From assembly GCA_043777375.1 (NCBI GenBank), contig JAYWHX010000036.1, positions 1-64,000 on the forward strand: a stretch of DNA of 64,000 bases, read 5' to 3'. Under the pieces are notes generated by a model that was not told the origin of the DNA, searched no databases, and saw only the letters and a list, made by a program, of their open reading frames with translations. This DNA comes from TH-plancto1 sp043777375 (GTDB lineage Bacteria; Planctomycetota; Planctomycetia; Planctomycetales; Planctomycetaceae). Made by a program: the position numbers and the translations under genes. Shown here piece after piece: positions 16,821-24,895 of this stretch (its first letter is position 1; each line of letters opens with the position of its first letter).

Positions 16821-18449
16821 ATGATCGGTTTCCTGATCGCCCTGATGATCCTGCCGCTGGCGACAGCTGTGCTGCTGATGCTGTTCCGCGATTCGGCGGG
16901 ACAGAACACAGCCCGCTGGATGGCCCTGGTCGGTTCAATCCTGACGCTGTGTGTCGCAGTGACCACGGTGGCCAAGTACCGGGAACTCATCGTCCCGACA
17001 GCCTCTCAACCCGTCCAGCCACGCATCGAGTGGCGGCAGACTTGGCTGACGTACACACCGCAGCCGCCGACCTTCCCGTCGGAAGCGTCCGCTCCCGTGA
17101 AGCTGGAGTTCTACCTCGGTGCGGATGGGGTCAGCCTCAGTCTAATTGCACTGACTGCCCTGTTGACGATCAGCGCGGTGCTGATCTCCTGGGAAGCGAT
17201 CAAAGAGCGGGCCGCCGAGTTTTACATCTGCCTGATGATTCTCGAAGCGGGCCTGATTGGGGTCTTCTGCGCGTTTGACCTGCTGCTGTTTTATGTCTTC
17301 TTTGAGTTCACCCTGATCCCGATGTTTTTCATGGTCGGGATCTGGGGGGGAGCTCAAAGGAACTTCGCGGCAATCAAGTTCTTCCTCTACACACTGGTGG
17401 GCAGTCTGATCACCCTTGTCGGTCTGGCCGCTCTGGTGTTGCTGGCGGTCAAGGGCGGAGTCACCACCCCGTTCTCGATCCCCGCCCTCGCCAATCACTT
17501 CACTGCTCACCCGATTGAATCTCATATCCAGGTGATTCTATTCCTGACTCTGTCAGCAGGGTTCATGGTCAAGGTGCCATTGTTCCCGTTCCATACGTGG
17601 CTGCCGCTGGCTCACGTGGAAGCCCCGACAGCGGGATCGGTGATGCTGGCCGGTGTGATGCTCAAGCTGGGGAGCTACGGATTCTTCCGCATCTGTCTGC
17701 CAATCTATCGCGATGCGTGTGTGCAGGTTGGATTGCCACTCATCGCCACGCTCAGTGTGATCGGGATCGTCTACGGCTCGCTGTGTGCCCTGTCACAACG
17801 CGACATCAAGAAGCTCGTGGCCTACAGCTCCGTGGCCCATCTCGGGTTCTGCATGCTGGGCATGTTCGCTCTGAATGCCGAGGGTGTCACGGGCAGCCTG
17901 CTGCAAATGATCAATCACGGCCTGTCAACGGGAGCCCTCTTCCTTCTCGTCGGGATGGTCTATGACCGCTATCACACGCGACAGCTGGATGATCTGGGCG
18001 GCTTGGCCAATCGAATTCCTTTGATTGCCGTGGCGATGGTATTCACGACGATGGCCAGCATCGGTTTGCCGGGTCTGAACGGTTTTGTGGGTGAAATGCT
18101 CTCACTGGCCGGGATGTTCAAGATGATGCCGATCTACGCAGTGATTGGAACATCGGGCGTCGTTCTGGGCGCGTGGTACATGCTGACGATGGTGCAACAG
18201 GGATTCTTCGGTCCATTGCGAGAGCCGCACAATGTGCATGACCATGTCAGTGACATGAGTCCGCGCGAGGCGTGTGCGTTTTTGCCATTGGCCGTGATGT
18301 GTGTCTGGATCGGGGTCGCTCCTCAGCCGTTCATCGAGCTGATGAAGCCTGACATCCAGGCGGTGGTCTCCGGGTACGACGGTTCCAACGTCCTGACCGC
18401 AGAAGTCGCTCCGCAGAGCCCCACTACGCTGACGGCTGCCAACAGGTAG
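16821..18449 (+). CDS. nuoM: NADH-quinone oxidoreductase subunit M
   Basis: An antiporter-like proton-pumping subunit of about 542 residues. Signatures include LLFYVFFEFTLIPMFFMVGIWGG, PLFPFHTWLPLAHVEAPTAGSVMLAGVMLKLGSYGFFR and LSQRDIKKLVAYSSVAHLGFCMLG, so the conserved Glu and Lys residues are in place. I prefer the ATG at 16821 (residues MIGFLIAL). An in-frame GTG at 16761 overlapping the nuoL stop would add 20 residues encoded by a CTCACC-rich repeat-like stretch. Confidence 0.94.
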   Translation: MIGFLIALMILPLATAVLLMLFRDSAGQNTARWMALVGSILTLCVAVTTVAKYRELIVPTASQPVQPRIEWRQTWLTYTPQPPTFPSEASAPVKLEFYLGADGVSLSLIALTALLTISAVLISWEAIKERAAEFYICLMILEAGLIGVFCAFDLLLFYVFFEFTLIPMFFMVGIWGGAQRNFAAIKFFLYTLVGSLITLVGLAALVLLAVKGGVTTPFSIPALANHFTAHPIESHIQVILFLTLSAGFMVKVPLFPFHTWLPLAHVEAPTAGSVMLAGVMLKLGSYGFFRICLPIYRDACVQVGLPLIATLSVIGIVYGSLCALSQRDIKKLVAYSSVAHLGFCMLGMFALNAEGVTGSLLQMINHGLSTGALFLLVGMVYDRYHTRQLDDLGGLANRIPLIAVAMVFTTMASIGLPGLNGFVGEMLSLAGMFKMMPIYAVIGTSGVVLGAWYMLTMVQQGFFGPLREPHNVHDHVSDMSPREACAFLPLAVMCVWIGVAPQPFIELMKPDIQAVVSGYDGSNVLTAEVAPQSPTTLTAANR

Positions 18450-18509
18450 CAGGTTGTGATGGCGGGCAGCGGGCACAGTTCGAAGTTGTGAAAAAGCACG
18501 GGGTGCGTT

Positions 18510-20069
18510 GTGGGATTCGAGTCGATTTCATCTGCGGTGAATCTGGTACTGCCCGAGGTGGTCCTGATCGCCACGGTCTGCGTCATGTTCCTCGCTGCTC
18601 CGTTCCTGGTCAGCGAAACGGGCGCCGCAGCTCCTGGCATCCGCCATCGATGGGGCGTTCTGTCGCTGTTCGCGATTGCGGTCGCCGCATGGTTCTGGGT
18701 CCAGTCTGTGCAAATGCCGGTCAATGATGGTCCGTTTCGTCTGGATGGCCTCGTGTACTTCATCCGAGGGACAACCCTGGGGTTCGGAGCGATCATTGCT
18801 CTCTTGCTGTGGAGCCAGGTCGATGACTCGCGCTCTGCGGAGTGCCATGCCCTGCTGCTTGCGATCTTGGCCGGAGTGAACTTCACTGTGGCTGCAAACG
18901 ATCTGGTTGTCCTGTTTCTGGGACTGGAGTTGGTTAGCATTCCGACCTACGTGCTGCTCGCTTTGCCGCGCCGCGAGCGGGAGTCGCAAGAAGCCACGAT
19001 CAAGTATTTCCTGCTCAGCATCTTCTCGTCAGCCATCGTGCTGTATGGGTTTGCCTTGCTGTATGGTGCCACCGGAACGACACACTTCTCTGGAATCGCT
19101 GCGTCGATTGGCGGCGGGCAGGCTAACGAGATTTCGATGCTGTTGCCCGTTGCGGTCGCTCTGATCATCGCCGGTCTGAGCTTTCGCGTGACCGCTGTAC
19201 CTTTCCATTTCTACGCCCCGGACGTGTTCCAGGGTTCGCCTGCGTTCATGGCCGGAATGCTCTCATCGCTGCCCAAGGTCGTCGGGTTTGCCGCCTTGAT
19301 TCGCGTGCTCAGCCTGTCGGTGGCTGGTGGGAATTTCGATGGTCATCTCGATCTGCTGGGCGGATTGGTGAAACCATTGCTGGCGATGCTGGCCGTGCTG
19401 ACCATGCTGGTCGGGAACTTAATGGCCCTGCGGCAGACGAACATCCACCGCATGATGGCGTATTCCAGCGTGGCCCATGCTGGCTACATGCTGGTCGGTC
19501 TCACGATTGGGGATCGTGGGACGATCGCGACTGGAGTCGCCGCCCTGCTCTTCTATCTGGTGAGCTACGGGATCATGACTCTGGGCGTCTTCGCGGTATT
19601 GTGCGCAGTCAGTTCCGCCGAACGTCCCGTGCGGACTCTCAACGATCTCGGTGGAATGAGTCGCCACCATCCCGCAGCTGCGTTGATGCTGGCTGTGATG
19701 CTGTTCAGCTTGGCGGGGTTGCCGCCATCCGGTGGGTTCCTGGGTAAGATGAACCTGTTTCTGGCGTCCTGGTCGGAGGGGTCTCCACTCGGGCGGTATC
19801 TGGCTTACATCATGGCCTTCAACGCCGCTGTCTCGGCGTTCTACTACTTACGCATGATCGCCGCTGTCTACCTAAAGCCGGGCACCGGTCCCACCACCAT
19901 GCACATGCCGGTTCCGGCCACATGTGCCGCGATGATCTGTACGGTCGCGACCATGGCGGTCTTCATTGCTCCGCAGAGGATCTGGGATGCTGCCCAGATG
20001 AAGGCCAAGGCCGTGGTGACCACTCCGAATGTGACCGCTCTTCCTCAAGTCACGATGATTGCCGAGTAA
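18510..20069 (+). CDS. nuoN: NADH-quinone oxidoreductase subunit N
   Basis: A 519-residue antiporter-like subunit and the last gene of the cluster. Signatures include LVVLFLGLELVSIPTYVLLALPR, FRVTAVPFHFYAPDVFQGSP and LRQTNIHRMMAYSSVAHAGYMLVG. The start is a GTG at 18510 (residues MGFESISS). A large inverted repeat follows 40 bp after the stop. Confidence 0.95.
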   Translation: MGFESISSAVNLVLPEVVLIATVCVMFLAAPFLVSETGAAAPGIRHRWGVLSLFAIAVAAWFWVQSVQMPVNDGPFRLDGLVYFIRGTTLGFGAIIALLLWSQVDDSRSAECHALLLAILAGVNFTVAANDLVVLFLGLELVSIPTYVLLALPRRERESQEATIKYFLLSIFSSAIVLYGFALLYGATGTTHFSGIAASIGGGQANEISMLLPVAVALIIAGLSFRVTAVPFHFYAPDVFQGSPAFMAGMLSSLPKVVGFAALIRVLSLSVAGGNFDGHLDLLGGLVKPLLAMLAVLTMLVGNLMALRQTNIHRMMAYSSVAHAGYMLVGLTIGDRGTIATGVAALLFYLVSYGIMTLGVFAVLCAVSSAERPVRTLNDLGGMSRHHPAAALMLAVMLFSLAGLPPSGGFLGKMNLFLASWSEGSPLGRYLAYIMAFNAAVSAFYYLRMIAAVYLKPGTGPTTMHMPVPATCAAMICTVATMAVFIAPQRIWDAAQMKAKAVVTTPNVTALPQVTMIAE

Positions 20070-20108
20070 CATCCGCTGTGCGATCCCGTTTGTGCCGCAT
20101 GGCCGTCT

Positions 20109-20210
20109 CCTTCGCGTCCTTTGCTCCCTTTGTGTTCCACTCTTCTTCCGCACTGTTTCTGTGAGAACCAGACGGAGATTGGAACACAAAGGGAGCGAAG
20201 GACGCGAAGG
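20109..20210. repeat. 31-bp inverted repeat after the nuo cluster
   Basis: CCTTCGCGTCCTTTGCTCCC... at 20109-20139 and its reverse complement at 20180-20210 match at 30 of 31 positions, with a 40-nt centre. The one mismatch would be a G-U pair in RNA. It sits between nuoN and the sugar-isomerase gene and may end or protect the nuo transcript. The word type (CTTCGCGTCCTTTG / CCCTTTGTG) is seen as a repeat in other genomes. Confidence 0.8.
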
Positions 20211-20271
20211 TTTCTTAAGCAATTGCGTTATCATTTGAGCTCGCCTTTGCCTTCCTGTTGTGAGTCCCACG

Positions 20272-21153
20272 ATGTTCCCCAATCGCCGCACGTTCCTCGC
20301 CGCCGCTTCCGCGAGTGTCATGGCACTCACTGCCCGCGGTGAGGCTCAACAATCGAGTCCTGTGCTTGCGAAGCCAGAAGGCATTCCGTTTTCTCTCGGG
20401 ACAGTGACTTACAACATCGCCGCTGAGTGGGATCTGGATACGATCCTGAAGATCCTGCCGAAGACGGGGCTGACGCATGTCGAGTTCCGCACCACTCATC
20501 AGCATGGTGTGGAGCCGTCACTCTCCAAGGAGCAGCGAGCGGAGATCAAGAATCGCTGCGCCGATGCGGGGGTGACGATCTGGGGTCTTGGCTCCGTGTG
20601 TGAGTTTCATAGTCCTGACCCGAAGGTCGTCGCCGGACACATCGAGACTTGCAAGCAATTCCTCGAGCTGGCCCATGACATCGGAGCCCAGGGTGTCAAG
20701 GTCCGCCCGAATGGTCTTCGCAAGGACATCCCTGAGGCTGACTCGCTCATCCAAATTGGCCAGGCGTTGATCCCCTGCGGTGAGGCAGCTGCGAACCTCG
20801 GCTGCGAAGTGTGGGTCGAGGTGCATGGGGCCGAGACTGCCCAGCCTTCACGAATGAAAGCCATTATGGAAGCCTGTGGGCATGCCAGTGTCGGGGTCTG
20901 CTGGAACTCGAATCGCGATGACATTGTCGAGGGCTCGATCAAGCCATCGTTCGACATGCTGGCTCCGTGGATCAAGTCGTGTCACATCAATGCGCTGTAC
21001 TCCGATTACCCCTACCGCGAGCTGTTTCACTCGCTGAATGGCATCGGCTATGACCGCGTGACGCTGATTGAGATTGGCGAGAAGCTCGACCCGGTCAACG
21101 GGGAGCTGCTGCTCAAGTACTACCGCAAGTTGTGGCAGGAACTGTGTCGTTGA
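20272..21153 (+). CDS. Tat-exported sugar phosphate isomerase/epimerase-like protein
   Basis: A protein of about 293 residues. It begins FPNRRTFLAAASASVMALTA, a twin-arginine export signal, followed by an AP-endonuclease-2/xylose-isomerase-type TIM barrel (GTVTYNIAAEWDLDTILKILPKTGLTHVEFR, VWVEVHG, VGVCWNSN, IKSCHINALYSDYPYRELF). The substrate cannot be told. The ATG at 20272 places the RR motif correctly; a GTG at 20260 is the alternative. It reads in the same direction as gltX, 43 bp downstream. Confidence 0.85.
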   Translation: MFPNRRTFLAAASASVMALTARGEAQQSSPVLAKPEGIPFSLGTVTYNIAAEWDLDTILKILPKTGLTHVEFRTTHQHGVEPSLSKEQRAEIKNRCADAGVTIWGLGSVCEFHSPDPKVVAGHIETCKQFLELAHDIGAQGVKVRPNGLRKDIPEADSLIQIGQALIPCGEAAANLGCEVWVEVHGAETAQPSRMKAIMEACGHASVGVCWNSNRDDIVEGSIKPSFDMLAPWIKSCHINALYSDYPYRELFHSLNGIGYDRVTLIEIGEKLDPVNGELLLKYYRKLWQELCR

Positions 21154-21196
21154 GCGTTCAGCTTATGTCATACGCCACTCCATATCGAGACTCTTG

Positions 21197-22783
21197 ATGC
21201 CCACCGTTCGCACTCGCTTCGCTCCCTCTCCCACCGGTTACATGCACATTGGCGGTATGCGGACCGCACTGTTCAGCTGGCTCTGGGCTCGCAAGCACGG
21301 TGGGCAATTCATTCTGCGTATCGATGACACCGATCAGCAGCGGAATCGCGAAGAGGCTTTGCAGCCGATCCTGCGAGCGTTCAAATGGCTCGGCCTGATG
21401 TGGGATGAAGGCCCCGAAATCGGCGGGCCGCATGCTCCGTACTTTCAAGCTCAGCGTTCCGAAAAATATCGCGCCGCAGCTGCGCGATTGCTGGCCGAAG
21501 GGAAGGCGTATAAGGATTACGAAACACCCGAGCAGACGAAGGCCGACCGCGACGCTGCCGAGAAGGAGAAGCGGCAGTATGTCAGTAGCCGACAGTCTCT
21601 GGCGCTCTCGCCCAATGAGGTTGTTGACCTCGAAGCCAAAGGGCAACCATTCGTGGTGCGGCTTTTGGTCCCGCGAGGAGAAAAGGTGTCGATCCGCGAC
21701 CACATCCGAGGTCTTGTGGAGTGGGACTGCAATCTGATGCCGGATCCCGTGATTCAGCGCGGAGACGGCTCGGCGCTCTATAACTTTGCGTCGGTCGTGG
21801 ACGATGTCGATCTCCAAATCACGCATGTGATCCGCTCGGAGGAACACCTGACCAACACAGCTGTGCAGATGTTGGTGCTGAATGCCTTGGGGGCCACGCC
21901 GCCGGAGTTCGCGCACATCCCGTATGTCGCAGCACCGGCGACGACGAAGAAGCTGAGTAAGCGCGAGATCGGCAAGTACCGCACCAATCCTCAGTTCAAG
22001 AAGCTGTTCGAGATGGGTGATGCCGTGTTGCCCAAATTGGGACTGGCGGTGTCGGAAGCGCTGAACCCGGTGATGGTCGAGTTCTATGAGGTGATGGGAT
22101 TTCTGCCGGAAGCGATCCTCAACGCACTCGCGCGCCTCGGGTGGTCACTCGATGACAAGACCGAGAACATGTCTCTCGACTTCGTGGTCGAACATTTCAC
22201 ACTCGACCGCGTGGTCAAGGGACCAGCGGGCCTCGATCCGGACAAGCTTCTGGCCTATCAGGAATACTGGATGGGGCAGCGGTCGCTGGAAGAGAAGGTG
22301 GCGTTGTGTCTGCCTTATCTGGAGCGAGCGGGAATGGTGGGAAGCTCAGCCGCAGTGGGGCAGACATTTCTGTCTGCCGAGGAAGCTCGCCCTTTCGTGG
22401 CCCGGCTGATCACCGCGCTCGGGCCACGCCTGAAACTGCTCAGCGACATCCTGGGGTACGAGGAATACTTCGTCGCTAATCAGGCCCTGACTTACGACGA
22501 GAAGGGTTTCCAGAAGCGGGTGCGTGACGATGCACAGGCGGTCCCGCTGCTCAGTGACGTCCTCGGTCTGCTGCAGTCCACGCCCGAGTTCACAGCAGCT
22601 GAACTCGATCCCGCGATCCATGCTTGGATCGATTCGCGCGGGATGCAGATGGGTCAACTGGTCCACGCACTGCGTCTTGCCCTGACCGGGAAGACCGTCG
22701 GGCCGGGATTGTTTGAGATCTTGGAACTGCTGGGGCGTGAACGGTCGATCGCGCGGATTGAGCGAGCGATTGCACGAGCATAA
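21197..22783 (+). CDS. gltX: Glutamyl-tRNA synthetase
   Basis: About 528 residues. It charges tRNA-Glu with glutamate in the cytoplasm. The class I HIGH motif appears as HIGG (in APSPTGYMHIGGMRTALF), and the KMSKS motif as KLSKR (TTKKLSKREIGKY). The helical anticodon-binding part follows. The ATG at 21197 (MPTVRTRFAPSP) fits the family start. At about residues 386-394 the protein reads AVGQTFLSA, encoded by a dispersed palindrome (22353-22378) also found upstream of nuoH. This looks like an in-frame repeat insertion in the anticodon-binding region. Confidence 0.95.
   Translation: MPTVRTRFAPSPTGYMHIGGMRTALFSWLWARKHGGQFILRIDDTDQQRNREEALQPILRAFKWLGLMWDEGPEIGGPHAPYFQAQRSEKYRAAAARLLAEGKAYKDYETPEQTKADRDAAEKEKRQYVSSRQSLALSPNEVVDLEAKGQPFVVRLLVPRGEKVSIRDHIRGLVEWDCNLMPDPVIQRGDGSALYNFASVVDDVDLQITHVIRSEEHLTNTAVQMLVLNALGATPPEFAHIPYVAAPATTKKLSKREIGKYRTNPQFKKLFEMGDAVLPKLGLAVSEALNPVMVEFYEVMGFLPEAILNALARLGWSLDDKTENMSLDFVVEHFTLDRVVKGPAGLDPDKLLAYQEYWMGQRSLEEKVALCLPYLERAGMVGSSAAVGQTFLSAEEARPFVARLITALGPRLKLLSDILGYEEYFVANQALTYDEKGFQKRVRDDAQAVPLLSDVLGLLQSTPEFTAAELDPAIHAWIDSRGMQMGQLVHALRLALTGKTVGPGLFEILELLGRERSIARIERAIARA
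22353..22378. repeat. Dispersed palindrome inside gltX
   Basis: GGCAGACATTTCTGTCTGCC at 22359-22378, preceded by CAGTGG, is a perfect 8-bp stem with a TTTC loop. It is the inverted copy of 11272-11297 with one base difference. Here it is read in frame as VGQTFLSA. Confidence 0.85.
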
Positions 22784-22822
22784 AAGACCAGCGGGGAACC
22801 CCTCGGGCTCTCTTCCTCGTTC

Positions 22823-24541
22823 TCACTCATTGGGAAACTGCTGACGATACAAGGTCTTGAACGCATTCTCCGCAGCTGGCACCACATCCTCGTTGACCAA
22901 GTCCGACTGGATTGAATCCCACCAAACGTCATATTCCTGCTCGAGTCGGGCGGCGTCCGCTGGGAACTTCTCGCGCACATCGGTCACTTGCCCGGGATCG
23001 CTCTTCAGGTCAAACAGCTGCCAGCTCGGCATTTTTCCTGCTGAGACGAGAGTGAACCGCTCGTCGCGGACGCTGCAGTTGGCGTGCTTGGCAGCTGCAA
23101 CTTTCCCCTTCTCCCAGCGCCCGACATGAGTCACGAGGGTGCGGTTCTGCCACGATGTCTCGGCGGACTTTAAGACGGGTAGTAGATCGCGGCCTTCGAG
23201 CTTGGCGGCCACCTCACTGGGAATGGTCGCTCCCGCCAATCCAGCGAGCGTCGGAAACAGATCGATATGAGCGGTCAGCTGCGACCGCTCTCCGGCGGGG
23301 AATTGGTCTCCGAGTCGCAGGAAGCACGGGACTCGCGTTCCTCCCTCCCACGGTGTCACTTTCGAGCCGCGCATCCCGACATTGAACTCCTGCACGCCCA
23401 CCGTTCCGCCGTTGTCGGTCATGAAGATCAACAGCGTTTCTCGCTCGATGTCCCACTCCTGCATCTTCGCCCGCAGCTTTCCAATGTTGTCGTCGATGTT
23501 CGTAATCATCCCATAGAACTTGGCCCGCTGCGGATCATTCAGGTGAGCATATTTCGCCTCGTACTCCGGCAAGCAATCGAGTGGAGCATGCGGAGCATTG
23601 GTCGAGATGTGAGCGTAAAACGGCCCCTGCCCTTTGCGGCTTTCGATCCAGGTCAGAGCCTGCTCGAAGAAGGCATCAGTGCAGTACTTGGTCGTCTTCA
23701 CAAACGTTCCGTTGTGTCGCACGGCGGGGTGAAAGTACGAGTTCCCCGGTGCATCGCCGCAGCTGCCAGCGTAGGACTGGCCGATGCCGCCCGCTCCATG
23801 GATGAAGACCTCGCTGAATCCTCTTCGGTTCGGCTGGTAGGCCGCTTCATCCCCGAGGTGCCACTTGCCGAAGATCCCGGTCGCATAACCCGCTTGCTGG
23901 AGTAACTGGGGGAACGTCGTGGCAGAGAGGGCCATCCGCTCGCGTTCGTTGATCGTATGCGTGACGCCCGAACGGAACTCATGCCGCCCGGTCATTAACG
24001 CACAGCGAGTCGGCGCACAGGTGGGGCTGACATGGAAGTTGGTCAGTCGGACCGACTCAGCTGCGAGGGCATCAATGTTCGGCGTCTTGACCGATGGGTT
24101 TCCGTGACAGGCCAGATCGCCGTAGCCTTGATCATCGGTGATGATCAAGAGGATGTTAGGGCGTGGGGGTTTGTCGCTGGCTTGTTCAATCGACTTGAGT
24201 TCCGCCAGAAAAAACGCTGAACTCGTGATCTCTTGACCGTTCGCATATCGGATCAAGTAAGGCTTTCCCGATGTGGAAGACTTCGTGGCTGCGATCTCGA
24301 TAAAATCTTGAGCCGTTTTGATCTTTGAATCGTTCGAGTCAAATTTTCCTTTCAGGAACTTCGCCGCAGTTTTGGCATCGTACTCTGATCCGTTACGAAC
24401 GAACTTTGCATCCTTAAGTTGCTCCACCCGCTGGATCAACTGTTCGACCCGGACTTTTTCAGAGGGAGAGATGTCCTCTGCCCAGAGAGCGGTTTGGGTG
24501 ATGAGGAATAGGACAACCAAAGCACGCCATTGGGTCTTCAT
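22823..24541 (-). CDS. Secreted sulfatase with N-terminal DUF5329-like domain
   Basis: About 572 residues. The ATG at 24541 follows GGAG at a good distance and starts a signal peptide (MKTQWRALVVLFLITQTALWA). Residues 22-120 resemble DUF5329 (KFVRNGSEYDAKTAAKFLKGKF, then TSGKPYLIRYANG). A sulfatase domain follows, with the metal-binding ITDDQGYGD (135-142) and the CAPTR motif (175-179), whose cysteine would be converted to formylglycine. It should hydrolyse sulfate esters outside the cytoplasm; the substrate is unknown. It is convergent with gltX. Confidence 0.92.
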   Translation of the reverse strand: MKTQWRALVVLFLITQTALWAEDISPSEKVRVEQLIQRVEQLKDAKFVRNGSEYDAKTAAKFLKGKFDSNDSKIKTAQDFIEIAATKSSTSGKPYLIRYANGQEITSSAFFLAELKSIEQASDKPPRPNILLIITDDQGYGDLACHGNPSVKTPNIDALAAESVRLTNFHVSPTCAPTRCALMTGRHEFRSGVTHTINERERMALSATTFPQLLQQAGYATGIFGKWHLGDEAAYQPNRRGFSEVFIHGAGGIGQSYAGSCGDAPGNSYFHPAVRHNGTFVKTTKYCTDAFFEQALTWIESRKGQGPFYAHISTNAPHAPLDCLPEYEAKYAHLNDPQRAKFYGMITNIDDNIGKLRAKMQEWDIERETLLIFMTDNGGTVGVQEFNVGMRGSKVTPWEGGTRVPCFLRLGDQFPAGERSQLTAHIDLFPTLAGLAGATIPSEVAAKLEGRDLLPVLKSAETSWQNRTLVTHVGRWEKGKVAAAKHANCSVRDERFTLVSAGKMPSWQLFDLKSDPGQVTDVREKFPADAARLEQEYDVWWDSIQSDLVNEDVVPAAENAFKTLYRQQFPNE

Positions 24542-24895
24542 CAGAGTCTCCGGGGATGCAGTGTCTGAGTGGCCAGACTTGCGTGATTCACAGTTCAAAC
24601 GAAAACCTTCTCTTGTAAAGACTATGGCAAATGTCATGTGATCCGAATAGTAACGCGGCAGGTCACACGACATTCGCCAGACTGAGAGAATGGGCCTCAG
24701 AAAATGTATCTCACACAAAGGCTCGAAGGCACAAAGGGGAGGGAGCTCTCACGCCTCCAGTGGCTTCTGACTGGAGTCTTCGTGCCTTGGTGACTTAGTG
24801 TGAGACAACATCATCGAGACTCATGAGCCGCTGATTGATTCACTGGCCAGCAGTGTGAAAGTGTTGAAAGCTCACGCGGAAACATTGACCCAGCG
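24542..24895. other. Spacer with repeat element between sulfatase and amidohydrolase genes
   Basis: About 350 bp without a convincing gene. The right half contains the inverted repeat described at 24709-24805. The left part holds the sulfatase ribosome-binding site and presumably its promoter. Confidence 0.5.
24709..24805. repeat. Imperfect 24-bp inverted repeat with internal hairpin
   Basis: TCTCACACAAAGGCTCGAAG... (24709-24732) pairs with 24782-24805 at 20 of 24 positions. Inside, CTCCAG (24755-24760) and CTGGAG (24771-24776) form a second hairpin. The words CTTCGTGCCTTGGTGAC and GTGTGAGA look like a dispersed non-coding repeat. Confidence 0.65.
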
